From: Paenibacillus oralis
Lineage (GTDB): Bacteria; Bacillota; Bacilli; Paenibacillales; Paenibacillaceae
DNA: 64,000 nucleotides
Reading direction: 5' to 3'
Assembly (NCBI RefSeq): GCF_003863965.1
Contig: NZ_RRCN01000001.1
Coordinates: forward strand, 4,608,304-4,672,303
Positions within the stretch are counted from its first letter, which is position 1; each line of letters opens with the position of its first letter. Shown here one piece after another: positions 24,349 to 32,150 of this stretch. Both the position numbers and the translations under genes were made by a program. The notes below the pieces were generated by a model, which was given only the letters and a program-made list of their open reading frames with translations, had not been told where the DNA came from and made no database searches.

Positions 24349-26634
24349 ATGTCAAGTAAACGGAGTGATCTGGAAATCGTTCAAGAGGATATGGAGGCCC
24401 TGCATCTAGGCAATTTGAAGACGGTGGAGTTCGATATTCATTTGCCGCACGAAGGTAAAAACGGCTCCCAAATTACTTGGGCGTCGAAAGATGACCGTTG
24501 GATCGACGGTTCCGGGAAAGTGCGTCAGCCTGAGTACGGGAAGGGGGATCGGGTCGTTCCGGTTACCGCCACCTTTCAGTATGGCGAGGCCAGCCTCCAG
24601 AAGGTTTTTGAAGTGACGATCTTGGAGGAGAAAAATAAAATCCAGGTCAATAAGATCTTTCCCATCGTGATCAAGCAGGAGCCAAACCAGGAATTTTATT
24701 TGCCTTCCGCCGTCTCGATTCAAACCGTAAGCGGGGATGTGCTTGCTCATTCCGTGACCTGGCATGGGGGAGAAAAACGTGTGTTTTCGGAAAACGGGGA
24801 GTACAATGCTGCCGGTCACCTGACGGATACGCTGTATGAGGTGGAAGCGGTTATTCTCATCGAGAACGGAAACAAAATTGCAAAATTGAGCCATACCAAA
24901 CTTCAACTGGACCCCATCCCGGTCCGGAACGTGCGTCTTCAAGGCCCTTCCTTGCCCAAAACCGCGCAGGATCGGAGACTGCAGTTTCTGCTCACGGTCA
25001 ATGATGACCAGATGCTTTACAATTTTCGCAAAGCCGCCGGCTTGGATACGTTAAACGCTCCGGCCATGATTGGATGGGATGCGGATGACAGCTTGCTGAA
25101 AGGGCACACCACCGGGCATTATCTATCTGCGCTAGCGTTATGCTATGCAGCAACCGGCAATGAACGGATTCATCAGAAGCTGGCTTACATGATTGCAGAG
25201 TTAAACAAAGTGCAGTTGGCCTTTGAGGCGGATGAACACTACCATTACGGATTTCTTAGCGCTTATTCCGAAGAACAGTTTGATTTGCTGGAAAAATATA
25301 CGCGATATCCGGCAATCTGGGCTCCCTATTATACCTTGCACAAAATTTTGGCCGGTTTGCTGGACAGTTATCATCTCGCGGGCATTGAACCGGCGCTAAC
25401 CATTGCCGACAAAGTGGGAGACTGGATCTACAACCGGTTAAGCGCACTGCCGCATGAGCAACTGAAAAAAATGTGGGGCATGTATATCGCCGGCGAATTT
25501 GGCGGGATCAATGAATCGCTGGCCGAATTGTACACATACACGCATAAGGAACACCATATTGCCGCTGCAAAGCTGTTTGATAATGACCGCTTGTTTTTTC
25601 CGATGGAACAACAAGTGGACGCTTTGGGCGCGCTGCATGCCAACCAGCATATCCCGCAAGTCGTCGGGGCCTTCAAAATTTTCGAAGCCACAGGAGAGCA
25701 AAAATATTACGATATCGCCAAGTTTTTCTGGGAGTCGGTGGTGAATGCGCATATTTACTCCATCGGCGGAACCGGGGAAGGGGAAATGTTTAAGCAGCCG
25801 CACAAAATCGGCGCCCATCTGACGGAACATACGGCGGAAACCTGCGCTTCCTACAATATGCTGAAACTAACCAAGCAGCTATACGGGGTTGAGAAGGACG
25901 TAAAGTACATGGATTATTACGAGCGAACGATGCTGGGCCATATCCTTTCCTCGACGGATCATGAAGCCCTCGGCGCCAGCACGTACTTTATGCCGACCAG
26001 TCCCGGCGGACAAAAAGGGTTTGACGAGGAGAACTCCTGCTGTCACGGGACGGGATTGGAAAACCACTTCAAATATGCCGAGGCGATTTATTTTGAGGAT
26101 GCCGAGTCCTTATATATCAATTTGTTCGTTTCGTCGGAATTGAAGGATGAGGAGAAGGGGATACAGGTTGTACAATCCGTGCCCGAGGTGTTTGACGGCG
26201 ATATCGAGCTTTGCATTGAAAGTTTGGCGAGAGCGAATTTAAAAATCCGCAAACCTTATTGGCATGATGGTGAGGTTAAAGTCTTTGTGAACCGGGCGGA
26301 AGTGAAGGCGTCGGAAGAGAGCGGTTATATGGTGTTATCGCAAAAATGGAGCAAGGGTGACAAAGTAACCGTTAAGTTTGAGCCACGGCTGCGTTTGGAA
26401 TATACGCCGGATCAATCCGACATTGCCTCTTTGGCCTTCGGTCCCTATATCCTGGCCGCCGTCTCGGACCAAAAGGATTATTTTGCACTGCCGGTAAGCG
26501 AGGGGAATCTTGCTATAAAGTTTGAGCGGGTGGCCGGCTCCAACCGTTTTATCTATAAGGATCAGCAGCTTGAATTTGCACCGTTGGCCGAACTGAACCA
26601 TGAGCATTACCATTTATATATCAAGACCATCTAA
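24349..26634 (+). CDS. GH127 family beta-L-arabinofuranosidase
   Basis: Cleaves beta-L-arabinofuranosyl linkages, as found in hydroxyproline-rich glycoproteins and pectin side chains. The 761-residue protein begins with two immunoglobulin-like segments (to about residue 190; ITWASKDDRWIDGSGKV and a repeat of it), followed by the (alpha/alpha)6 barrel formerly called DUF1680: GWDADDSLLKGHTTGHYLSA near 242, TLHKILAGLLDSYHLAG near 332, HTAETCASYNMLKLTKQLYG near 491 with the candidate Glu and Cys, and NSCCHGTGLENHFKYAEAIY near 560, where the family's zinc-bound catalytic Cys is found. There is no signal peptide, so action is intracellular. It follows an AraC regulator and a cre-like site and ends at a terminator. 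Confidence 0.87.
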   Translation: MSSKRSDLEIVQEDMEALHLGNLKTVEFDIHLPHEGKNGSQITWASKDDRWIDGSGKVRQPEYGKGDRVVPVTATFQYGEASLQKVFEVTILEEKNKIQVNKIFPIVIKQEPNQEFYLPSAVSIQTVSGDVLAHSVTWHGGEKRVFSENGEYNAAGHLTDTLYEVEAVILIENGNKIAKLSHTKLQLDPIPVRNVRLQGPSLPKTAQDRRLQFLLTVNDDQMLYNFRKAAGLDTLNAPAMIGWDADDSLLKGHTTGHYLSALALCYAATGNERIHQKLAYMIAELNKVQLAFEADEHYHYGFLSAYSEEQFDLLEKYTRYPAIWAPYYTLHKILAGLLDSYHLAGIEPALTIADKVGDWIYNRLSALPHEQLKKMWGMYIAGEFGGINESLAELYTYTHKEHHIAAAKLFDNDRLFFPMEQQVDALGALHANQHIPQVVGAFKIFEATGEQKYYDIAKFFWESVVNAHIYSIGGTGEGEMFKQPHKIGAHLTEHTAETCASYNMLKLTKQLYGVEKDVKYMDYYERTMLGHILSSTDHEALGASTYFMPTSPGGQKGFDEENSCCHGTGLENHFKYAEAIYFEDAESLYINLFVSSELKDEEKGIQVVQSVPEVFDGDIELCIESLARANLKIRKPYWHDGEVKVFVNRAEVKASEESGYMVLSQKWSKGDKVTVKFEPRLRLEYTPDQSDIASLAFGPYILAAVSDQKDYFALPVSEGNLAIKFERVAGSNRFIYKDQQLEFAPLAELNHEHYHLYIKTI

Positions 26635-26642
26635 TCGGAGGC

Positions 26643-26674
26643 GGGGAGGAATCCGTAAATTCCCCCCCTTTTTT
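26643..26674 (+). terminator. intrinsic terminator after GH127
   Basis: GGGGAGGAAT pairs with ATTCCCCCCC (one A/C mismatch) over a CCGTAA loop, followed by six Ts. Confidence 0.8.
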
Positions 26675-26703
26675 CCATTTTACGAAGGGGATGACGAGAG
26701 ACC

Positions 26704-27783
26704 ATGAAGCGAATCGAACGTTTGCTGAACAAAATGGCTGCAGAAAACCTGCCGGCCATATACGTAAGTAATCCGAAAAATGTCCGTTATCTGTGCGGGT
26801 TTACAGGGGAGGATTCCACGTTGCTCCTTATTGAAAACGCCGTTTTTTTCATTACCGACAGACGTTATGTGGAACAGGCCCGGGCAGAATTAAGCAACCC
26901 GATTCAGATCGTTTGCTGGACTCAATCCTTGCTGGCCGAAGCGGCTGAAATCATCCGCAAGCATCATATCGAAGAGGTTGGATTTGAAGGGGCGCATTTA
27001 AGCTACAGCGATGGAGAGCTATTCAAGACGTTGGTCCAAGTAAAGACCAGAATAGCGGATGGCTGGGTAGAGGAGTTCCGGGCGGTAAAAGATGAAGATG
27101 AAATCCGAAAGACGATAGAGGCCGTAAAAATAGCTGATCGGACGTTTATGCACATTTTAAATTTTATTCGCCCTGGCCTATCCGAGAAGCAGGTGGCCAC
27201 CGAAATGGAGCACTTCATGAAGCAGAACGGATCGGAGAAAACCTCTTTCGAAACCATTGTTTCCTCGGGGATCCGGTCCGCCTATCCCCATGGCGAAGCC
27301 AGTGAGAAAGTGATCGAATTGGGAGATATGGTGATCTTGGATTTTGGCGCCACTTTTCAAGGATATGCTTCGGATATGACCAGAACGGTTGCGGTAGGTG
27401 AACCTAATCCAAGCCTTGCGGAAATGTACGATTTGGTTTTGGAAGCGGAGCTGGCGGGGGTGAACGCCATTCGTCACGGGATCAAAAGCAATGAATTAGA
27501 TTCGATGATCCGCAGTCCCTTTGTAAGAGAAAATATGAATGAGCGGTTCAATCATGGCGCCGGCCACAGCATCGGACTGGATATTCATGAAGCGCCGTAT
27601 ATCAGCTACCGGTCCGAACACGAGTTTGTGGAGAATACGATTATGACGATCGAACCGGGCTTATATTTGCCGGGGATTGGCGGAGTCCGGATTGAGGATG
27701 ATGTACTGGTGGGCAAAAAGCAAAGCCGGGTGTTAACAAAATCTCCTAAGCGGGATTTGATCATATTGCCATTTTTTGCCTAA
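26704..27783 (+). CDS. M24-family Xaa-Pro aminopeptidase/dipeptidase
   Basis: Dinuclear-metal peptidase that removes residues preceding proline, in the cytoplasm. The 359-residue protein has a creatinase-like N-terminal domain (about 1-130; NVRYLCGFTGEDSTLLL) and a pita-bread catalytic domain with the five metal ligands visible: VILDFGATFQGYASDMTRT (two Asp), NHGAGHSIGLDIHE (His), MTIEPGLYLPG (Glu) and GVRIEDDVLV (Glu). Length and motifs match PepQ/YpdF/YqhT-type enzymes. The terminator between it and GH127 suggests either read-through or a separate promoter that I could not identify. Its placement may reflect use of proline-rich plant glycoproteins (inference). Confidence 0.9.
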   Translation: MKRIERLLNKMAAENLPAIYVSNPKNVRYLCGFTGEDSTLLLIENAVFFITDRRYVEQARAELSNPIQIVCWTQSLLAEAAEIIRKHHIEEVGFEGAHLSYSDGELFKTLVQVKTRIADGWVEEFRAVKDEDEIRKTIEAVKIADRTFMHILNFIRPGLSEKQVATEMEHFMKQNGSEKTSFETIVSSGIRSAYPHGEASEKVIELGDMVILDFGATFQGYASDMTRTVAVGEPNPSLAEMYDLVLEAELAGVNAIRHGIKSNELDSMIRSPFVRENMNERFNHGAGHSIGLDIHEAPYISYRSEHEFVENTIMTIEPGLYLPGIGGVRIEDDVLVGKKQSRVLTKSPKRDLIILPFFA

Positions 27784-28251
27784 TTTTAGTCTAAAAAACT
27801 CAACTTTCGGTGCGACCAGAGCAAAAATTAGCTTGAGTTCTTGAACTGAAGGTTTTCAAAGAAACGCGGAAGGGCGTTGAAAGCTTAGGACAGGGAAGTG
27901 GGGGGCGGCAGATCAACACTCACTGTCCGGACGCTTTGCACGATTATCCCGTTTGATCAGGGGAGCAGAGAAACAGACAAGCTCGGGAGAAGAAAATATT
28001 TGGTGGAGAAGCAGATCGGTTCGAGATAATTTAGACGGGCTTAGGAGAAGGAATCAGGTTTAGGGGAGGTGAAACAGACCGGACAAGAGATCAAGACAGG
28101 AGATCAAGGACAAGACGTGAAGGAAACGAAAAGACCGTGATTTTGCTGTAGCCTGAACCCTTCCATTTGCAGCAACGCCCGGACTGTTCATGCTAACCCC
28201 TACCCATTAAGTTGATCTGCGTCAAACTTCCCTGCCGTTCCAGCGTCTCGA

Positions 28252-29154
28252 TCAGGCCGCAACCGCAAGGGGCTGGTTCGGTTGGCGCGCGATCAGCTGG
28301 CGGTAAGGGATCGCCGGAATCACCACACACATGCGCAGCAACTTCTGCCGCATCGTTTCTTCCGCTCCGGGCCGGCGCAGCGAGCGGCGTACGGTGTACT
28401 CGTTCAGGTACGCCTGCAGATGCTTCAGTCCCAAGGCTACATACGTACTCTTCAGCGATTCCCACGCCTCTCTCACCACTTTCCGCAAGGGCGTATACAG
28501 CCGATAGGCTAGGGGGAATGACTCTACCGCCGATGTACGGATATCCACATGCCCGTTGATGAACGCAGCGAGTTCGAGACGGTTTGCCCTTTTCCCGTCT
28601 CCTCTCTTATGCGGCACCAGACGGATTTTGACCTGCTCCGGCTCGCCCGACTCCGTTACCGTGCAGCCCGCTACGACCGCCGAGGCATACGGATGTGAAA
28701 GCTGACACCGGGACGGGTTACGCCCATACTGATCGCTGTTTACCTTCACGTCTCCGCAGAGTAGCTCTCGGGCATCGAATTCCCCAACGGCATGGCGTAT
28801 TTTGTGCAGCATCAACCAAGCGGTTTTGTAGGTGACCCGGATCACCTGGCTCAGCCGCAACGCCGAGATGCCGTCCTCAAGCAGGAACAGCTCCAACGCC
28901 TTGAACCACTTGAGCAGGGGCAGATGCGTTCGTTCAAAAATCGTGCCGACCAAAGCCGACGTTTGATGCGCGCACCTTCCACACTCGAACAAGGGGATAT
29001 GCCGGGAAGTCAGACGGCTGCACCGGGTGTGAGCGCAGCGCGGGCAGACGAAGCCGTTCGGCCATTTCATCGCGATCACCGCCTCCATGCAGGCCTGCTC
29101 GCTGTTATAACGGCTGCTGAATAATTGAAGATCCGTTCCCGCATTGACTTCCAT
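28252..29154 (-). CDS. IS1595-like transposase
   Basis: A 300-residue transposase starting at the ATG at 29154 (MEVNAGTDLQLF...). The GGGGGCGAG ribosome site and promoter lie upstream, so the longer open frame to 29235 is not used. The N-terminus has the IS1595-family zinc ribbon (CPRCAHTRCSRLTSRHIPLF then CGRCAHQTSALVGTIFERT), followed by a helix-turn-helix-like GISALRLSQVIRVTYKTAWL. Where ISXO2-like proteins have the catalytic VEVDET stretch, this one reads LLCGDVKVNSDQYGRNP, so it is a divergent branch and the DDE triad cannot be assigned with confidence. No frameshift or stop is present, unlike in copy 2. Confidence 0.82.
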   Translation of the reverse strand: MEVNAGTDLQLFSSRYNSEQACMEAVIAMKWPNGFVCPRCAHTRCSRLTSRHIPLFECGRCAHQTSALVGTIFERTHLPLLKWFKALELFLLEDGISALRLSQVIRVTYKTAWLMLHKIRHAVGEFDARELLCGDVKVNSDQYGRNPSRCQLSHPYASAVVAGCTVTESGEPEQVKIRLVPHKRGDGKRANRLELAAFINGHVDIRTSAVESFPLAYRLYTPLRKVVREAWESLKSTYVALGLKHLQAYLNEYTVRRSLRRPGAEETMRQKLLRMCVVIPAIPYRQLIARQPNQPLAVAA

Positions 29155-29206
29155 GTTCACTCGCCCCCGAATCAAGACTTTAAGAACGTGTGTTCGACTT
29201 ATTTTT

Positions 29207-29235
29207 ATTATACCAAACGTACGTTCCCTTATCAA
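29207..29235 (-). promoter_or_regulatory. transposase promoter in IS copy 1
   Basis: On the minus strand TTGATA (29230-29235), 17 bp and TATAAT (29207-29212). The spacer contains the palindrome AACGTACGTT. In copy 2 the -10 and the palindrome are kept but the -35 is lost. Confidence 0.65.
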
Positions 29236-29370
29236 GGCGAAAATCTCACCTGAACCGCCTCATTTTTTCCTCATCTCTTTTTCTTCTCTCTTTTTTGGAA
29301 CCCTAGCCTAGCCCCCACCCCCTGCCCTTTCTGAACGAAAGGGATAATCGTGCAAAGGCTGCAGGCAGGG

Positions 29371-29405
29371 ACACCAAGACACCAAGACACCAAGACACCA
29401 AGACA
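29371..29405. repeat. short tandem repeat at the IS right flank
   Basis: The octamer ACACCAAG is repeated four times and continues as ACAC. Copy 2 has only degenerate single units at the equivalent place, so the expansion is local. Confidence 0.8.
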
Positions 29406-29558
29406 CGAACCCTTTAGACAGCCCCCTCACCTGGCGTCGATTTGAGACACTGCTCGAAACGGCTACGGTGCAAAAGGTAAATGCGCTGACCTCGGCGGCC
29501 GAAAACCTTAGTTTTGCCAGGTTATCGGCCGGGTACTCGCAGGCCTGGTTACCGCTGT

Positions 29559-31097
29559 TTACGCATGATGGATTCTCGGCATCGGCAGGGGTTCTTTGCC
29601 CAGCTCAGCCCATACATATTTGAGCAGAAGCTGCGATTTCAGCCCTTCATAACCAGGTTCGTCCCACAGGTTGTGAAGTTCTCCCGGGTCCTCCTGTAGA
29701 TCGAAGATCTCCCCATAGGACTGATTGTAGTACACGGTGATTTTGTAACGGGCGTCGACATACGTTTTTTGATGAATCGTCGTCGGTTCATGCCGGAACT
29801 CGCAGATCGCGTGATCCCGCACTTGTTCCTTTACGCCGAGCCACACGTCCCTCTGGTCGACGCCGGTCATGGACGGCGGAATCGGCAGCCCGCAAAAGGA
29901 CAGAAAGGTCGGCGCCAGATCGACCAACGATTGAATCGCGTCCGAGCGTCTGCCGGCGGGAACGCGGCCCGGGTATCTGACGATAAAAGGCAGTTTGATC
30001 AAATCCTCGTAATGGAATCCTCCCTTGGCTTGCAGGCCGTGTTGGCCGAAGAAGTGGCCGTGATCCGTCGTAAACACGACGAGGGTGTTGTCGGCGAGCC
30101 CCAGTTCATCCAGTTTATCGAGAATTTTTCCGATATATTTGTCCATTAGGCTGATCATGCCGTAGTATACGGCGACGAGCTTCTTTTTGTCGTCGTCCGT
30201 CAGACGTTTCTTGTCCCCGTATTCGTAATAATGATGGGACCGGTAGCCGTGGATGCCAAATCCTGTCTCCATTAAGTGTGAAAAGTCCGGATTTTCCTCC
30301 TGCGTCAGGCGGAAATGCGGCGGATTCCGGTCATGCTCTCCCGGCGTAAGCGACGGTATCGTCAACTGCTCCGGGTCATACATCGTATCCCACGGCTCCG
30401 GCGCCAAATATTCCGGATGCGGGTCAAAGAAGCTGGCCCACAGGAAAAAAGGCTCCCCTGATGTTTTGTGCTCTTCCAGGCGGGCGTTCGTCCGCTCGGC
30501 AATCCACGTGTTGTAATGGTATTTTTCCGGGATCGGCCACTTGTATGTCTGCGCGGGATCCATCGTCCCGGTCGGCGGCAGGAAATAATCCCGCCAATTG
30601 GCGCAGCCTTGTTCTTCCAGCCATAAAGCATAATGTTGACCGACATGGGCTTCATTCGTATGGTTCCGCGCCAACTCGACGTGATCGAAGCCATAAAACG
30701 GGCCGTGGAAATTTCGCCAGTAATCCAGGTCCTGGAGCAGCGGATAAGCTTCCTGCGATTCGTATTCCGGCGTCGATTTCAAAGGCTGAAAATGCGCTTT
30801 GCCGATCAGCGAGGTTTTATAGCCGGCCCGGTTGAAATCCTCCCCGACAGTATGGCGGTCCTCAAGCAGCTTCGTCCCCAAGGTCCAGGCGCCATGCTGG
30901 CTCGGATACATGCCCGTAATGATCGAAGAGCGGCTTGGCGTGCAAGTCGGATTCGGGCAATAAGCCCGGCTGAACATTGTTCCCTGCCGCGCCAGGCGAT
31001 CCAAATTCGGTGTAGAGATTTCGGACTGAAACGCACCGATCGTGTCCCAATGCTGTTGGTCACTCGTGATTAGTAAAATGTTAGGTTTACTGGACAA
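29559..31097 (-). CDS. type I sulfatase
   Basis: A 512-residue cytosolic sulfatase of the arylsulfatase/choline-sulfatase-like group. The formylglycine motif is CTPSR with Cys at residue 52 (NPTCTPSRSSIITGMYPSQH). Metal and sulfate site residues appear in LLITSDQQHWD (residues 8-18) and VVFTTDHGHFFGQHG near 305, and KAHFQPL near 100. A TTG start is used, with AGGAGGGG about 9 bp upstream. No signal peptide. It is divergent from an AraC regulator. It shares only general fold motifs with the sulfatase at 12686, so it probably has a different substrate. Confidence 0.9.
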   Translation of the reverse strand: MSSKPNILLITSDQQHWDTIGAFQSEISTPNLDRLARQGTMFSRAYCPNPTCTPSRSSIITGMYPSQHGAWTLGTKLLEDRHTVGEDFNRAGYKTSLIGKAHFQPLKSTPEYESQEAYPLLQDLDYWRNFHGPFYGFDHVELARNHTNEAHVGQHYALWLEEQGCANWRDYFLPPTGTMDPAQTYKWPIPEKYHYNTWIAERTNARLEEHKTSGEPFFLWASFFDPHPEYLAPEPWDTMYDPEQLTIPSLTPGEHDRNPPHFRLTQEENPDFSHLMETGFGIHGYRSHHYYEYGDKKRLTDDDKKKLVAVYYGMISLMDKYIGKILDKLDELGLADNTLVVFTTDHGHFFGQHGLQAKGGFHYEDLIKLPFIVRYPGRVPAGRRSDAIQSLVDLAPTFLSFCGLPIPPSMTGVDQRDVWLGVKEQVRDHAICEFRHEPTTIHQKTYVDARYKITVYYNQSYGEIFDLQEDPGELHNLWDEPGYEGLKSQLLLKYVWAELGKEPLPMPRIHHA

Positions 31098-31221
31098 AAT
31101 AAATCCCCTCCTATTATGATATTATTGAAAATAAAGCGTTTTATAAATGGCTTTCTGTTATCTTGGAGTTGTCATTTTGTTGTCTACAGAAAATAATTTC
31201 TAATTCGGAGGGGCGTGCGGG

Positions 31222-32082
31222 ATGATGCAGGAATACGACCACGAGTTTGCCGAGTTTATTTACTATACGCCGGGGTTTCTGGATAAAGAAGCGCAGCTTT
31301 GGCCGGTACGGGCCGGCCGCAGCGTCGGCAAACCCCATTACCGGGTGGGGCCGAAGCGAATCGAATGCTACAGTCTTCATTTTGTGCTGGAGGGGAAGCT
31401 GTGCCTCGAATACGCCGACAAACGGGTGGAGCTGCAAAAGGACGATTTGTTTTGCCTGTTTCCCGGGCGGACCTACCATTATTACGCACTGCCGGCGGAA
31501 CCGCCGCCTCGGATGAACTGGCTGGCGCTGGACGGCAGCCGGGTGGGGCCGCTGCTGGAACTCATAGGGGTCACGCCGGAAAGACCTTACGGCCAGCGGC
31601 TGATTTCTCCCCGCGCCCGCGAAACGCTGGGCCGTACGATCGAGGCGCTGGCGGGCGTAGAGCGGTGGAACCCGGCCATATCGCTGGAACTGCAGGGACG
31701 GATTTGCCGGTTGCTCGCCGAACTTATCCCCGATACGGCACCCGTGGGCGCCGCCGAACCCTCCGCTTGGATACGCGAATGCATGGATTTTATGGATCTG
31801 CACGCCACGGAAGGGATCACCGTGCAGCAAGTCGCCGCGTTTGCGGGCGTGCACCGCTCGTATTTTTCCAATGTGTTTACAAGCCAGATCGGGCTGCCGC
31901 CGCAGAAATACCTGCAAAATATCCGCATGGAGAAGGCCAAGCGCCTGCTCACCGAAACGGACGCGAGCGTGACGGAGATCGCCTTGTCGCTGGGGTATCC
32001 GAATCTGTACACCTTCACCCGAGCTTTCAAAATCTATTACAAGGTTCCCCCGCTCGCCATGCGGACGGCAAAAAACGGGTAG
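31222..32082 (+). CDS. AraC-family transcriptional regulator with cupin sensor
   Basis: A 286-residue regulator. The N-terminal half is an AraC-type cupin (ECYSLHFVLEGKLCLEYADK near 50, LFCLFPGRTYHYYAL near 83); the C-terminal 100 residues hold two helix-turn-helix motifs (ITVQQVAAFAGVHRSYFSNV and ASVTEIALSLGYPNLYTFTR) and the closing YYKVPPLAMR, in which the usual P-x-x-Y/F-R ending is altered. It is divergent from the sulfatase gene across 124 bp, and its own downstream neighbour is the YesM sensor kinase. It most likely controls the sulfatase. Confidence 0.86.
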   Translation: MMQEYDHEFAEFIYYTPGFLDKEAQLWPVRAGRSVGKPHYRVGPKRIECYSLHFVLEGKLCLEYADKRVELQKDDLFCLFPGRTYHYYALPAEPPPRMNWLALDGSRVGPLLELIGVTPERPYGQRLISPRARETLGRTIEALAGVERWNPAISLELQGRICRLLAELIPDTAPVGAAEPSAWIRECMDFMDLHATEGITVQQVAAFAGVHRSYFSNVFTSQIGLPPQKYLQNIRMEKAKRLLTETDASVTEIALSLGYPNLYTFTRAFKIYYKVPPLAMRTAKNG

Positions 32083-32099
32083 CTGCGGCGGCTCAATTT

Positions 32100-32113
32100 A
32101 TCAAGCGCTTACA
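32100..32113 (+). promoter_or_regulatory. cre-like site before the YesM/YesN pair
   Basis: ATCAAGCGCTTACA keeps the central AAGCGCTT of cre sites but differs from the consensus at the first two positions. It lies 37 bp before the kinase start. Confidence 0.35.
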
Positions 32114-32150
32114 AACCTGATCCAAGCCCGAATGAAAAGGAGTGCCCAAT

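Larger units (their letters stand above)
27900..29379 (-). mobile_element. IS1595-like insertion sequence, copy 1 (apparently intact)
   Basis: The segment is repeated almost entire at 56795-58295. Near the ends lie imperfect inverted repeats: CTTTGCACGATTATCCC at 27934-27950 and its complement at 29341-29357, extending to 24 of 27 matches if the next 10 bases are counted. It carries one transposase on the minus strand and about 290 bp of non-coding, purine-rich sequence between the left repeat and the transposase stop. The exact ends and a target duplication cannot be fixed from two copies, because the homology continues about 20-35 bp beyond the inverted repeats. Confidence 0.8.

Noticed and set aside
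29371-29405. CRISPR-like repeat array
   Set aside because: The units are 8 bp, contiguous and without spacers, so this is a simple tandem repeat.
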